Shown piece after piece: positions 35,637 to 44,863 of a stretch of 61,223 nt of DNA. The notes beneath the pieces were generated by a model, which was not told the origin of the DNA, did not search any database, and saw nothing but the letters and a program-made list of their open reading frames with translations. A program made the translations under genes and the position numbers. This DNA comes from a virus. How positions within the stretch are numbered: position 1 is the first letter of the stretch; each line of letters opens with the position of its first letter. Location of the stretch: IMG/VR virus record IMGVR_UViG_3300028844_002929, positions 1 to 61,223 of that record. One strand, given 5' to 3'.

Positions 35637-36919
35637 TAAGACAACTCAATATAGTCTGGTGATGGATCAAGATAAATTAGCTGGGTACTCAGAGAATACC
35701 CCACTGCTCGGACATAGTCTCCTGTCGTGTGAGAAGACAAGTCATCGGTAAGTTGACCCGCAGTTAGACTGATATAGAGCGGCGCACCTACGGTAAAGCT
35801 GTTTGACAACGACCTTATCCCCCGCACAAGCAATCCATCTGTTGTTGGGCTAGTCCCTAGAGCCATACCAAACAACCCCTTGGTTTGTATCTCAACATCA
35901 GCATCGGCTTCCTCCCAAAGACCAGTACCGCTATTATCTCTTAATACATAGAACTTTGATGCAGTGAGAGTTCCTGTACCAAACTTAACTACATGACCCT
36001 CAAATGAAGCCGCTCCGTAGGCTGAGGATCGCGTGATTACCTCAAGATAAATACCGTCAAGCTCATTGCTAGATCCAGCAGCACCCGTTGGACCTGTAGG
36101 TCCCGTGACACCAGTCGCGCCATCGCTTCCGTTAGATCCATTAGAACCGTTCGAACCAGCCGCTCCCGCCGCACCCGTGGGACCCGTGGGACCTGTGGCA
36201 CCAGTTGCTCCATCAGAACCATTAGAACCGTTTGAACCATTGCTACCCGCTGCTCCTGCTGCTCCCGTTGGACCTGTAGGACCTGTAGCTCCAGTCGCTC
36301 CATCGCTACCATTACTACCATTAGATCCATTAGATCCTGCAGCACCCGCCGCACCAGTAGGGCCTGTAGGACCTGTCGGGCCTGCTGCACCGTCGCTACC
36401 ATTGGAGCCATTAGAACCATTAGAGCCTGCTGCGCCAGCCGCACCTGTCGGTCCAGTGGCTCCCGTAGGACCTGCCACTGTTGAGTCTGCCCCTCCTGCC
36501 CCTGCTGCTCCTGTCGGACCAGTAGCGCCTGTAGCGCCAACGGCACCATTTGAACCATTGCTGCCTGCTGCACCCGTAGGTCCTGTAGGACCTGCCACAG
36601 TAGAATCTGCACCAGCGGCACCCGTAGGGCCTGTAGCTCCTGTAGGACCTGTAGGGCCTGCCACTGTTGAATCAGCTCCTGTGAGTCCAGTGGCACCTGT
36701 GGGGCCTGTGGCACCAGTAGCACCAGTTGGGCCCGTTGCACCATCCTGACCTGCGGCTCCCGTGGAACCCGTGGGGCCTGTGGCTCCCTTCTCTCCTTTA
36801 CTACCCCTACCTGCTACTGTAACAGATGTATCAGAAGCATCCACGACGGATACCGAAGACGTAGTCGGTACACTAACGTTAATAGAAGTGCTACCCGTTA
36901 CCGTAATCTCCGTAGCCAT
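35636..36919 (-). CDS. Collagen-like fibre protein
   Basis: 427 aa. Residues 1-40 form a beta attachment domain; residues about 42-283 are an unbroken Gly-X-Y tract ([18 protein letters not shown]), predicted to be a triple helix; residues 285-427 form a globular head ([20 protein letters not shown]). No hydroxyproline machinery is expected, so stability would come from Pro/Thr and Asn/Asp repeats. Four 30-aa repeats give tandem DNA repeats that may allow length variation. Probably a capsid or tail fibre. Confidence 0.85.
   Translation of the reverse strand: MATEITVTGSTSINVSVPTTSSVSVVDASDTSVTVAGRGSKGEKGATGPTGSTGAAGQDGATGPTGATGATGPTGATGLTGADSTVAGPTGPTGATGPTGAAGADSTVAGPTGPTGAAGSNGSNGAVGATGATGPTGAAGAGGADSTVAGPTGATGPTGAAGAAGSNGSNGSNGSDGAAGPTGPTGPTGAAGAAGSNGSNGSNGSDGATGATGPTGPTGAAGAAGSNGSNGSNGSDGATGATGPTGPTGAAGAAGSNGSNGSNGSDGATGVTGPTGPTGAAGSSNELDGIYLEVITRSSAYGAASFEGHVVKFGTGTLTASKFYVLRDNSGTGLWEEADADVEIQTKGLFGMALGTSPTTDGLLVRGIRSLSNSFTVGAPLYISLTAGQLTDDLSSHTTGDYVRAVGYSLSTQLIYLDPSPDYIELS
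36104..36463. repeat. Four 90-bp tandem repeats in collagen gene
   Basis: Encodes four 30-aa units of the form [30 protein letters not shown] (first unit GAT at start, last GVT at end). The period is exact at protein level, with synonymous differences between units. Confidence 0.85.
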
Positions 36920-37386
36920 TAGATACTCTTTGAGACGTCCGAGTTGACTCTAAAGCTGCCCTCTAAAATTGTCTTCTGTGTAGTCCCTACATTGTACTGC
37001 AGGTCATATTTATATCGCCCTGAAGGCACCTTCCGCATATCTTGAGCGGAAAGAAAAACAGTCACGTTCCCGCTGTCATCTTTATTAATGAAGCTGAAAT
37101 TGACTAAGCCTTTAACGCCAGATTCTGAGCTACCAACGACAATACCGTCACTGATCACCGCATCGTCTGAATCCGCTTCTCCGCCACCACCACCAGGAAC
37201 TCTAAGTACTGTAGGACCAACAGTCTTAATGTTCTTTTTAACCTGCATCAGGAAAGTGTAGTCGTCAGTCACTAATGGTAATGCGGCACCCGCAGAATCT
37301 TTAAGTGTTAAGGTCAACTCAAAGGTGTCACCACCTCTACAAGTAATGTCTAGCCGCTCGGCTATGTCAAGATTTACTTTAGACAT
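36919..37386 (-). CDS. Fibre adaptor/baseplate-like protein
   Basis: 155 aa. [31 protein letters not shown], then [20 protein letters not shown] and [13 protein letters not shown] match a short beta domain commonly found at the base of phage fibres (BppU-N-like). It likely links the following collagen fibre to the portal or tail. It starts inside the portal gene's end (8-nt overlap). Confidence 0.7.
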   Translation of the reverse strand: MSKVNLDIAERLDITCRGGDTFELTLTLKDSAGAALPLVTDDYTFLMQVKKNIKTVGPTVLRVPGGGGGEADSDDAVISDGIVVGSSESGVKGLVNFSFINKDDSGNVTVFLSAQDMRKVPSGRYKYDLQYNVGTTQKTILEGSFRVNSDVSKSI

Positions 37387-39832
37387 CTATCTGTGTGAGT
37401 ATTGTATCTAGATCAAGAGACATCATGCCAGCCGAAGGATCACCCTGCAACTCTTCCCTGGAACCCTGGCGCTGACTAATTAGTTTGCTTTGCTCTACTG
37501 CTTGCTTTTTCACCCGTTGATCCTTACGGTCATCTTTCTGAGTTTCAATCTCTTTCCTGTTGGACATTTCGCCCTGCTGTGTAGCAGACTGAATCTGCAT
37601 CTTCATCTGCATAATCTCTTTCTCAAACTGATGCTTGATCTTAACGAGCTCGGCATCAGCCATGGCCTTAGCCTGAATGACTTGGACATCAGCCTGAGTC
37701 TGAGTAACAATCTCTTGTTGACGCCCCTGCATTTTAACTGCCTCTGTTTGCTGGGCCTGCTGGGCCTGGGCCTGCTGCATCTGCATCTGCTGATCCTGCA
37801 TCTTCTTCATGCGCTTTTGACGGCGCAGAATCAAAAGACGTTCTGCCTGATTAATATCCTTTAGACTACGGATTGCCATAACATCCTCCAGGTCAATCTC
37901 TTTTTGATTCAAAGACATCTGGATGTTCTGTTCTAAGAACGCCTTGTCTTTATCCTCCATGTCCTTCATGACCTTCACCCCAAAGTTGTACATCGGGAGA
38001 TCAGAAAAGCTACCTAGCACCCGCATGTTCGAGTCCCCAATAGCATTACGGTAATTCTTGTGGATGATTGTTTCCTCAGGCAACACCTGGAGACACTTCA
38101 CTACGTCCTCGCAGACCTTACGATACAAGACCATAGCTGCATTCGTAATGTCATAGGTGGCGTTGTTACTCGCTGCGATCGCCTGCTGCTGAACCCCCAC
38201 CAGGGTATCACCCTTAGGTGTCGAAGCGTCAGCCATCTCATTGATTCCAGTAGTGTCACGGATCATTCGCAGGTAATGATTGTACAAGGCAATCAACTCA
38301 TTGATGTTCCGAATACTATTACCAATCTCTCGAACTGGCGGATTCTGGAAACCACCCTCAGGATTCTTGCTCCTGTAGTAGAACACACCAGTCTGTTCAT
38401 AGATGTCGTGGAGATCCAGAGGTTGGAGCTCGCCACTCTTACCTAATTGGACGTTCTCTAACCCCTCAATATCAATGATCAAACCATCAGGCTTGGCCTT
38501 AGCAATAGCTTGTTGGAGCTTCAGGTGAGTCAGCTGAAGCATATCAGAGAAACCAACACAGCTGTCCACCATAGACTTTGGCATATTTGCCACCATGTTA
38601 GTTGATACCACAGAGTAGGACATTTTAGCCCTAGTGATATCATGCATGTTCTTTGGTGTGTTGTACTGCTTACCATAATTAATCAAGTGATCAGTACCCA
38701 GGATATACATACCCGTGTATACACACTCAATCTCCATGCTATGGGCAGTGCGGTCATACACACTCCCTTTCTTCTCTTTGTACGAGAAGCCCTCATAAAA
38801 GAAGTTGGTATTACCATACTGGTTCTCCTTCTCCTCGAAGTACATGCAGTCCACTGTCTTGAACTCAAACTCCAAAACCTCTACGACATGCCCACTAAAA
38901 TTCTCGCGTTGAACACCGCCACTTGAATAGGGATGATCTGGATATTTACTGGAGCTAGAACGACGGGACTTCTTCAGCAAATCCTTGAGGTCTTTCTCAG
39001 AAATCTGATCCCCTGCAAGACGCTTCAGTTCTGATACAGTGATCTCGCGGACGTGACCCATATACCCAACGTCCTCAAAGTTTGGGTCCTGTGTATACCC
39101 ATGAACAAAGTGGACAGGGTCTACGTAGTCCAGCTTAATACCGTAGTTGGGGTCATTGCTTCTCTTCACCACCGCCATTCCACAGGAGGTCAAGTCATTG
39201 ACGCACCTGCGATAAGACCCATCAGCAAAGCTATTCCACTGCAGAGTTAGTTCAGTAGCCACCTGTGCTGCTATCTCAGCGTCGGTTTTAATATTAGTGT
39301 CTAAGAAAATCTCCGCCTCCTCTTGTGTTTCGGGGATCTGTTCACTGGGCTCATCCAACACTGGGCTCCCCATCTTCTTTTCTAACTCCATGAACATAGG
39401 CCGCATGGCAACCTTGTTCTTCATGATGTTCTTTTGCTGATTCTTCTCACTCGAAGAGAGTGGATCAACAGCCTCCAGGTTGGGATACATATTCCGACCT
39501 AAGATCTTATTTACCACGATACGGACGAACTTGGGTAGGATAGGAACAGGAGTGTAGTCCAGGTTCATCAAAGAACCCTCTCCGTTGTTCGGATCAGATG
39601 TGTTCAGCAGCTGCTTATAAATAGCTGTGTCCTGTGTGCCGTTAGCGTAATCTCTGTTACGAGCAAAGATTGACTTACGACCTCCAAAGGTAGAACTGCT
39701 ATCTTGCGTATTGCCCCATTGAGACTCAATCGCCTTAGCATATTGCAACCCATACTTTTTCGTAAGCTTCTCCTCTTGCGATGCCAGTGGATCTGGAAAA
39801 CCCCCTGGATCACTTGGCTTTTTATTGTACAT
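37379..39832 (-). CDS. Portal protein
   Basis: 817 aa. The N-terminal sequence ESQWGNTQDSSSTFGGRKSI, RNRDYANGTQDTAIYKQLLN, LDYTPVPILPKFVRIVVNKI closely follows crAss-like and Cellulophaga phage portals. The middle contains TSCGMAVVKRSNDPNYGIKL and a crown region; the C-terminal ~130 residues are a Gln/Met-rich coiled coil (MQMQQAQAQQAQQTEAVKMQ) that would form the barrel inside the capsid. Own promoter 22 nt upstream. Forms the dodecameric DNA channel. Confidence 0.88.
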   Translation of the reverse strand: MYNKKPSDPGGFPDPLASQEEKLTKKYGLQYAKAIESQWGNTQDSSSTFGGRKSIFARNRDYANGTQDTAIYKQLLNTSDPNNGEGSLMNLDYTPVPILPKFVRIVVNKILGRNMYPNLEAVDPLSSSEKNQQKNIMKNKVAMRPMFMELEKKMGSPVLDEPSEQIPETQEEAEIFLDTNIKTDAEIAAQVATELTLQWNSFADGSYRRCVNDLTSCGMAVVKRSNDPNYGIKLDYVDPVHFVHGYTQDPNFEDVGYMGHVREITVSELKRLAGDQISEKDLKDLLKKSRRSSSSKYPDHPYSSGGVQRENFSGHVVEVLEFEFKTVDCMYFEEKENQYGNTNFFYEGFSYKEKKGSVYDRTAHSMEIECVYTGMYILGTDHLINYGKQYNTPKNMHDITRAKMSYSVVSTNMVANMPKSMVDSCVGFSDMLQLTHLKLQQAIAKAKPDGLIIDIEGLENVQLGKSGELQPLDLHDIYEQTGVFYYRSKNPEGGFQNPPVREIGNSIRNINELIALYNHYLRMIRDTTGINEMADASTPKGDTLVGVQQQAIAASNNATYDITNAAMVLYRKVCEDVVKCLQVLPEETIIHKNYRNAIGDSNMRVLGSFSDLPMYNFGVKVMKDMEDKDKAFLEQNIQMSLNQKEIDLEDVMAIRSLKDINQAERLLILRRQKRMKKMQDQQMQMQQAQAQQAQQTEAVKMQGRQQEIVTQTQADVQVIQAKAMADAELVKIKHQFEKEIMQMKMQIQSATQQGEMSNRKEIETQKDDRKDQRVKKQAVEQSKLISQRQGSREELQGDPSAGMMSLDLDTILTQIDV

Positions 39833-39834
39833 GT

Positions 39835-39853
39835 GGGTTATCCGTTATCACCC
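39835..39853. promoter_or_regulatory. Imperfect palindrome between promoter and portal ATG
   Basis: GGGTTATCCGTTATCACCC, pairing at six of nine positions, lies exactly between TATATTTG and the portal start. It could be a repressor operator or a small RNA hairpin in the leader. Confidence 0.35.
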
Positions 39854-39854
39854 A

Positions 39855-39862
39855 CAAATATA
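39855..39862 (-). promoter_or_regulatory. TATATTTG promoter of portal/fibre group
   Basis: Minus-strand TATATTTG in the 36-nt gap between terL and the portal gene, giving a leader of roughly 17-20 nt. Confidence 0.75.
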
Positions 39863-39868
39863 ACTAAT

Positions 39869-41992
39869 TCAACCGCGCACGTCATAACGCCTGAAAAAGC
39901 GCTTCTCGTCAAAATTATCCTTCTTTTTTTTCTGCTTGACTTTCTGTGCTGCTAACAGCGCAAGACCCGAACTAATAGTTAAGTCAAACTTAGTTCTGTT
40001 ATGGATGTCATAGCCAATCCAATCCTCCAAGGTTTTGTTGAAGTACATACTCCCCATCTCCCCACTCTCCCTATTGACCCCTACATATCCGTGGATATAC
40101 GCTTCGATAGCCTGGGCGTGAGACTGTATTACATCCGCTGAGTTTGACGGGATGCCCTTTGTCTTCACCTTTATATTGGTATTGGGTGCGACTAAATGCT
40201 TAGGCCTGTCCATTAAGTAACCATCGTAACCCCGCTGCTCAAAGTACCTGGCTATCCCGTACTTGTTATTCTCGATTAAGATTGGATACCCATAAAACAC
40301 TGCCGCCATTAAGACGTCCTCATAAAATATTGCAGCCAATGGCGGACGGGAAGCGTACTCAAGAACAAACATATTAGCAGGTACTTCCATATTGAACTTG
40401 TTGTACAAATGCAACGCACCCTTGGATCCTCTGCCATCCACAGTAGCATCGAGATCATAGCTATCCACCCCCCCACAACCAAGATGAGAATTGGGTGCGA
40501 TTCGCTTATTTTTTTCATACACCTTTAAGTTCCTGGACTCCTTTGGAGGGAGCCATGCGATATTGAATCGACCCTTAACATCGGGGGTAAAGACCACCTC
40601 ACTATCCTTCTTGCCCCCCTTCCAGCTCAAGCTTCCAGTAATGACGGGATTGGGATATAGGTCGTCATTGTGTTCTATCTGCTCATAGATCTGACCGATA
40701 TTAAAGAGACTCGACTCAATGCTATCCCGAAATGCCTCATCAGTCGTGAAAGGAAACTGTCTTATGACTTCGTTTAACTCACTAGGATCATCACGCAAAC
40801 TATCCCTCTCATTCTTAAGGAAGGTCTTAGCACCCATATGCACCCACTCCCCATCGATACCCTGAACATCTTCTTTCGGATCCTCTACAACAGGACGTCC
40901 ATAAATATCGAAGAACCCCTCTAGTGACTCATAGGCAGGAATGAATAGCCGATACAGCCCCGATCTAGTCCTCCCATTCTTGTTCCTCTCCTGAGGCGCC
41001 GAATCCTCCCATAAATCTTTGTACTCCCTTCCTCCCTTTCCCATAGGATTTACCGTGCTTCCGACCATCGCCTTGCCGACGACCTTGCGACCGACGATTA
41101 AACAAGTCCTCTGAATCCTCCAGGCTTCTCTTATGTCTGTGGGTTTTTCCCATTTCCCCGCTTCGTCTAAGTACAGCAAGTGAACTTTCTCACCGTCATA
41201 AGCATTGTTAGTTGTGTTCTTCCAGTTGATGACGGTGTTCAAGGCGTCTCCAACCAAAGCAGTCTTGTTTTTCTTGGTGATCTTCTTTGATGGCTCACGG
41301 AAAGCCAACTCCATACGAGGGTTAGTAGTACCGTCTTGAATCGGCTTGAAGAAGAATGGATACTTACGGAACATGTTGACCACCTTCTTCATGAAGATGT
41401 TCTCTTGAGCGTCCTTACCAGTCTTGCTCTGTATGCCTATGAGCTTATCCTTAACCTGGGTTGATTCATCAACTATGACAGAAGAACAAATGTTAGTGTA
41501 TCCAGATCGACGACATTTAGTATATAGCTGACCAATACACCTTGGGTCCGCCTCACACGCTGCCAAATGTAAGAAAATATCTCTCTGAAAATCAAGGTAG
41601 TAAGGGGATCCTATGTCTAACTGCCCCCACTGCAACATCATATAGTGTCTACCAGTGATGTATGTAGCATCACCTCGGTTGTAAAACCAAACACCTTCAC
41701 GCCTCCGCCGAAACTCCTCTTCGATATATGGACGAAACTTCTCCCTGAATTCCCTGGGCATTTCCGCCCACTCATCCATAGAACGTATACGCGATAACTC
41801 TTTGGGTATATCAGATCTCCGCCAGAACTGATCCAGCACGGGAAGATTATGGAAGAGGATGCTTCTGATTTTAGGGGTCTTGGGAAGGACAATGACAATC
41901 CCACCGACTTCGACGTGGTCCCCCATCGTACCGTTGGGACAAATCGAGATAGCTGGGTCCTCATAATCCTTTAACTTAATTAATGTATCCAT
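39869..41992 (-). CDS. terL: Terminase large subunit
   Basis: 707 aa. The ATPase has the degenerate P-loop segment KCRRSGYTNIC near residue 160 and the block GIQSKTGKDAQENIF with FRKYPFFFKPIQDGTTNP, hallmarks of the crAss/Cellulophaga-type TerL. Walker B lies in VHLLYLDEAGKW. The nuclease part includes GCGGVDSYDLDATVDGRGSK and a later ADVIQSHAQAIEAYI. It packages DNA through the portal encoded next. It starts 5 nt after the glycosyltransferase gene stop. Confidence 0.9.
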   Translation of the reverse strand: MDTLIKLKDYEDPAISICPNGTMGDHVEVGGIVIVLPKTPKIRSILFHNLPVLDQFWRRSDIPKELSRIRSMDEWAEMPREFREKFRPYIEEEFRRRREGVWFYNRGDATYITGRHYMMLQWGQLDIGSPYYLDFQRDIFLHLAACEADPRCIGQLYTKCRRSGYTNICSSVIVDESTQVKDKLIGIQSKTGKDAQENIFMKKVVNMFRKYPFFFKPIQDGTTNPRMELAFREPSKKITKKNKTALVGDALNTVINWKNTTNNAYDGEKVHLLYLDEAGKWEKPTDIREAWRIQRTCLIVGRKVVGKAMVGSTVNPMGKGGREYKDLWEDSAPQERNKNGRTRSGLYRLFIPAYESLEGFFDIYGRPVVEDPKEDVQGIDGEWVHMGAKTFLKNERDSLRDDPSELNEVIRQFPFTTDEAFRDSIESSLFNIGQIYEQIEHNDDLYPNPVITGSLSWKGGKKDSEVVFTPDVKGRFNIAWLPPKESRNLKVYEKNKRIAPNSHLGCGGVDSYDLDATVDGRGSKGALHLYNKFNMEVPANMFVLEYASRPPLAAIFYEDVLMAAVFYGYPILIENNKYGIARYFEQRGYDGYLMDRPKHLVAPNTNIKVKTKGIPSNSADVIQSHAQAIEAYIHGYVGVNRESGEMGSMYFNKTLEDWIGYDIHNRTKFDLTISSGLALLAAQKVKQKKKKDNFDEKRFFRRYDVRG

Positions 41993-41997
41993 GATAC

Positions 41998-42732
41998 TTA
42001 ATCGTAAAAGCCCTGCACCAGCATCTGTAGCCTAGGGAAACGCGGTACGATTTGGTTGGACGGAAGGTACTCTGGATAGACCTTACGATAGGACTCGTAG
42101 TTGTGCATGTCCAAGGTACTCTTGACATCGATGCAATCTTCTTCATCAAACTCCACATACTCAATAATATCCTTGCCCCACTTGTCTGTCATCTTGTCCA
42201 GAACCTTTCCGTCAAAGTTAAACTGCTGATCTAAATCGTAGACAGTCAGTATGTTAACAGCATTAGTAAAACTGTAGGTCAAGAAGAACTGACCTGAACT
42301 TATGAGGTAGTGACTGTGAGGTTTGAAGTGACAAGTCTTAGGGGTATCCTTATCTCTATGCAAGATGATGCAATTGCGACTTCCAAAAGTTGCCACCTTA
42401 TTCTCACTGAGTTTGTTCAGCGCCTTCTCCCAGTAGCCATCACTGTGAATGTTGTTGCTGCCCATCCAACAGATGTAGTCTTTGTTCTCTTGTGCCGCTA
42501 ACATCCAAGCATAAGTGAACTTTCCTGAGAGAGGATTGTTAGGATGGCTTTCATGCTTCAACCCCCTGTTTTTTGCAAATCTTGCAATAGCAGAAGAGGA
42601 GCCTATCGTGATCCCCACAGCGTCAATGCCCCGCTCTTTGAATACATCAATAACGTCAGCCATATGATCTATGGCCATTCGAGTTACGGCTGGTCTACGG
42701 TGGTAAACCATAAAAAAGCAAACACTCCTCAT
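41998..42732 (-). CDS. GT-A-like glycosyltransferase
   Basis: 244 aa. The start VCFFMVYHRRPAVTRMAIDH, the Rossmann-like VGITIGSSSAIARFAKNRGL, then GKFTYAWMLAAQENKDYICW-MGSNNIHSDG follow family-2 glycosyltransferases, with MGSNN in the place of the metal-binding DXD. The loss of a clear DXD leaves activity uncertain. It may modify virion proteins, DNA bases or host surface. Position beside terL is notable; it overlaps the upstream gene by 4 nt. Confidence 0.7.
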   Translation of the reverse strand: MRSVCFFMVYHRRPAVTRMAIDHMADVIDVFKERGIDAVGITIGSSSAIARFAKNRGLKHESHPNNPLSGKFTYAWMLAAQENKDYICWMGSNNIHSDGYWEKALNKLSENKVATFGSRNCIILHRDKDTPKTCHFKPHSHYLISSGQFFLTYSFTNAVNILTVYDLDQQFNFDGKVLDKMTDKWGKDIIEYVEFDEEDCIDVKSTLDMHNYESYRKVYPEYLPSNQIVPRFPRLQMLVQGFYD

Positions 42733-43016
42733 GGTTTCTTCTGTACGCGGGCTGCATCCAGATGAACTACCAGTGGCGTCTTAGGCCCTAAGTATCCCCC
42801 CAGAGTATTGTACTGTAAGTGCTCGACCGCAGTCTCATAGCTCATATCGTCTCGATGCATGCACACATCAACCATTTTACTCCAGTCGTAAACCGCCACT
42901 CGCTCAATGCCAACCGTAATCCCCACTAGGGCGTCATCTAGTCCATCCCATGTAATGCATTCCTCTTCTTCTAAAGAGTCCATGAGTCTATCCCAATTCT
43001 CTGCTTGCCAACTCAT
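42729..43016 (-). CDS. Conserved small phage protein (WDGLDDA type)
   Basis: 95 aa: CITWDGLDDALVGITVGIER, VAVYDWSKMVDVCMHRDDMS, YETAVEHLQYNTLGGYLGPK-TP. I recognise this arrangement from many marine phages, always as a hypothetical protein. Acidic, helical, soluble. Coupled by ATGA overlaps to both neighbours. Confidence 0.75.
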   Translation of the reverse strand: MSWQAENWDRLMDSLEEEECITWDGLDDALVGITVGIERVAVYDWSKMVDVCMHRDDMSYETAVEHLQYNTLGGYLGPKTPLVVHLDAARVQKKP

Positions 43017-43303
43017 CTTGAAAATCTTTCTGCGAAACCACCAGAGTAATCTTTACCCTCTGGCATTGTTCCACTCAATGTAAGATCTTTCATCATCTGC
43101 TCCAACTTTTGTCTTTCAACAAGCAGCTCTTTACAATCGATCGCCGTCTGCTTAATAGACTGAAGCTCAGCCTTTCTAGCACTACCGTTGATCTCTTTAT
43201 CGACAGGCTTCTTGATCTCCTCGATCATGTTGTTGATAGCTACCTCCATTGAGGCCATGAGGCGCTGGGCCGCATCAATCGCTGTGAACTTCTTGTTCGA
43301 CAT
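43013..43303 (-). CDS. Coiled-coil protein in packaging group
   Basis: 96 aa from ATG 43303 (MSNKKFTAIDAAQRLMASME). Mostly helical with a central KAELQSIKQTAIDCKELLVE-RQKLEQMM coiled coil. Its place upstream of terL makes it a candidate for the otherwise missing small terminase, but no DNA-binding HTH is evident. Overlaps the GroES-like gene end by 29 nt. Confidence 0.55.
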   Translation of the reverse strand: MSNKKFTAIDAAQRLMASMEVAINNMIEEIKKPVDKEINGSARKAELQSIKQTAIDCKELLVERQKLEQMMKDLTLSGTMPEGKDYSGGFAERFSR

Positions 43304-43874
43304 ACAATAAGTCAGATGTTCGTACACGGTACATAATACCGCCTTCGAGATTTTTAAAGTCGTATCGATACTTGCTGGGGAAGACAACCTTATCAAGCAG
43401 GTTTAGTCCCATATCCTTATGATCACTAGTCACATAAGCTAAGTGTCCCCTATCAGGATTCTCAGTCTTTAAGGACACAGACTCAATGACTGCAGATTCC
43501 TCCCGTATTTCTGCCGCACATGCAGATAGTACTGACCACATAGATAGCGGTATGATCTCATCCGAACCCTGCGGTGTGTAGGCAAACGCATGACAGTTGA
43601 TCATCACGTCTGGATCGTAAGAGACCAAGAACTCACCCTCTCGATCACCAAAGGGCATGCCTCCATCGACCACCACTAAGTGATGAAAGAAGAGCCTGTC
43701 CCCAACGTTTACCGGAGTGTCATACTTCTCTGGCACAGAAATCACCTCACCGTGGCAGACCCGATGATCGAACTCGTTGAACTTGGTGTCCACATATATC
43801 TCCTTGTCCCCAAGGGATACCGTGTCATGTAGCCGCTTGTCAAGCTTGACTACAAAATAGTGTAGCATCCTCAT
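43275..43874 (-). CDS. GroES-like co-chaperonin protein
   Basis: 199 aa. VCHGEVISVPEKYDTPVNVG-DRLFFHHLVVVDGG resembles the Cpn10 barrel (G-x-V, then V-x-x-GD-x-V-x-F). A second part, LLDKVVFPSKYRYDFKNLEG then YRVRTSDLLYVE, completes a similar strand set. Like T4 gp31 it might adapt host GroEL for folding phage capsid or tail proteins. The similarity is by pattern and it is longer than a single GroES. Confidence 0.65.
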   Translation of the reverse strand: MRMLHYFVVKLDKRLHDTVSLGDKEIYVDTKFNEFDHRVCHGEVISVPEKYDTPVNVGDRLFFHHLVVVDGGMPFGDREGEFLVSYDPDVMINCHAFAYTPQGSDEIIPLSMWSVLSACAAEIREESAVIESVSLKTENPDRGHLAYVTSDHKDMGLNLLDKVVFPSKYRYDFKNLEGGIMYRVRTSDLLYVEQEVHSD

Positions 43875-44110
43875 CAGAAGTTCAAGTCAAATTCCACCAA
43901 GCAGGGCAGCCCATCGATTGCCTTCCACAAAGACTGGGCGTCCTCAACAGTAATATAGATCATATACCTGCTGACACCGTAGTGGTGTAGGTGTGCTTCA
44001 TCCAGGACAATAGTGGAGACACTCCCGTCACCCACCCGCATACCTACATAGTACGCCATCGCGTCCTTGGGGTTCGGACCGATTATGATTTTTCTAATTA
44101 TTCCATTCAT
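43874..44110 (-). CDS. Small conserved phage protein, unknown
   Basis: 78 aa from ATG 44110, overlapping the upstream stop as ATGA. NGIIRKIIIGPNPKDAMAYY-VGMRVGD, RYMIYITVEDAQSLWKAIDG and EFDLNF recall a small hypothetical protein of other marine phages. Beta-alpha pattern, no function known. Confidence 0.7.
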   Translation of the reverse strand: MNGIIRKIIIGPNPKDAMAYYVGMRVGDGSVSTIVLDEAHLHHYGVSRYMIYITVEDAQSLWKAIDGLPCLVEFDLNF

Positions 44111-44457
44111 CAATTACAAGATGGGTCAGGACCCCCTCTCGCATTCATCTCATCGATAATTTCTTTAAACCAGTTTTCACTAGCGAAATCAACATCCTCC
44201 TCTAGTGGGAAGAAGTCATCGAAGTAAGAGAATTTCAGGAAATCAAAAACCTCATCCATAAGATCTTCTGAATCAACGTCCAGAGAGAACACTGCCTTGA
44301 GAACAGGCTCATCAAACTCATCACTTGACAAGAATCCCGTCAGCATAACATTAATGACCTCACCTTCTAAGCCATACTTCTTGACCAGCATGTCCACTAT
44401 CTTGTGGACCTTCTGCATTTCGACAAGAAACATTTCCTTATTAGTTTGATCATCCAT
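44110..44457 (-). CDS. Acidic protein, first gene of packaging group
   Basis: 115 aa from ATG 44457 (MDDQTNKEMFLVEMQKVHKI). The frame is open upstream but a TATCTTTG element at 44504 makes the upstream part untranslated. Very acidic (DEVFDFLKFSYFDDFFPLEE), which suggests interaction with a basic partner. Its start codon overlaps that of the divergent winged-helix gene (CATG), an unusually tight arrangement. Confidence 0.65.
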   Translation of the reverse strand: MDDQTNKEMFLVEMQKVHKIVDMLVKKYGLEGEVINVMLTGFLSSDEFDEPVLKAVFSLDVDSEDLMDEVFDFLKFSYFDDFFPLEEDVDFASENWFKEIIDEMNARGGPDPSCN

Positions 44458-44863
44458 GTCAGTATCAAATAAAAAGATCTTTAGGGAACACTCCCGATTA
44501 AAACAAAGATACGTAAACAAAAACGACCTTAAAGACTTGAGAGCCAGGCTACTATCTTTTGAACAGAAGTACGATCTCTATCAAAAAGAAATGTTTTTTA
44601 TTCTATGGGCCTACGACCTGGAGTTCTGGACCCTCAGGTACGCAAGTCAAGAGTATGGGTACGACGAAAAAAAACTAGGAGATAGGATTGTATATCCCCT
44701 TCAAAAAGAAGGATATATCAAAAAGCAGTTTGATAAGCTGACACCCTCACAAAAAAGAGAAGACCACCTCTTCAGAGAAGAGACTAAGTACAACTACAGG
44801 GTACGCTACGCTCTGACCCAGAAAGCTAGGCTAATGGTGCAGAGGTTCTACAACAGCCTTTAG
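44456..44863 (+). CDS. Winged-helix (MarR-like) protein, opposite strand
   Basis: 135 aa, the only substantial + strand gene in the late block. Residues 45-130 follow a winged helix: FILWAYDLEFWTLRYASQEY, IVYPLQKEGYIKKQFD, YNYRVRYALTQKARLMVQRF. The last segment gives the wing and dimer helix as in MarR/PadR-type regulators. Its start overlaps the divergent packaging gene start and its stop overlaps the convergent adhesin gene stop. It may regulate late transcription; no promoter of the TAnnTTTG class is visible for it. Confidence 0.75.
   Translation: MSVSNKKIFREHSRLKQRYVNKNDLKDLRARLLSFEQKYDLYQKEMFFILWAYDLEFWTLRYASQEYGYDEKKLGDRIVYPLQKEGYIKKQFDKLTPSQKREDHLFREETKYNYRVRYALTQKARLMVQRFYNSL
44504..44511 (-). 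promoter_or_regulatory. TATCTTTG promoter of packaging group
   Basis: Minus-strand TATCTTTG, 46 nt before ATG 44457, lying inside the opposite-strand winged-helix gene. Confidence 0.55.

Noticed and set aside
36037-36749. Long open frames on both strands (235 aa on -, 227 aa on +) within the collagen gene
   Set aside because: They arise from the GC-rich Gly-Pro-Thr repeats and read as low-complexity sequence; the Gly-X-Y frame is the real one.
43013-43303. Small terminase assignment
   Set aside because: Position before terL is suggestive but no helix-turn-helix or known TerS pattern is seen; kept as a coiled-coil protein.
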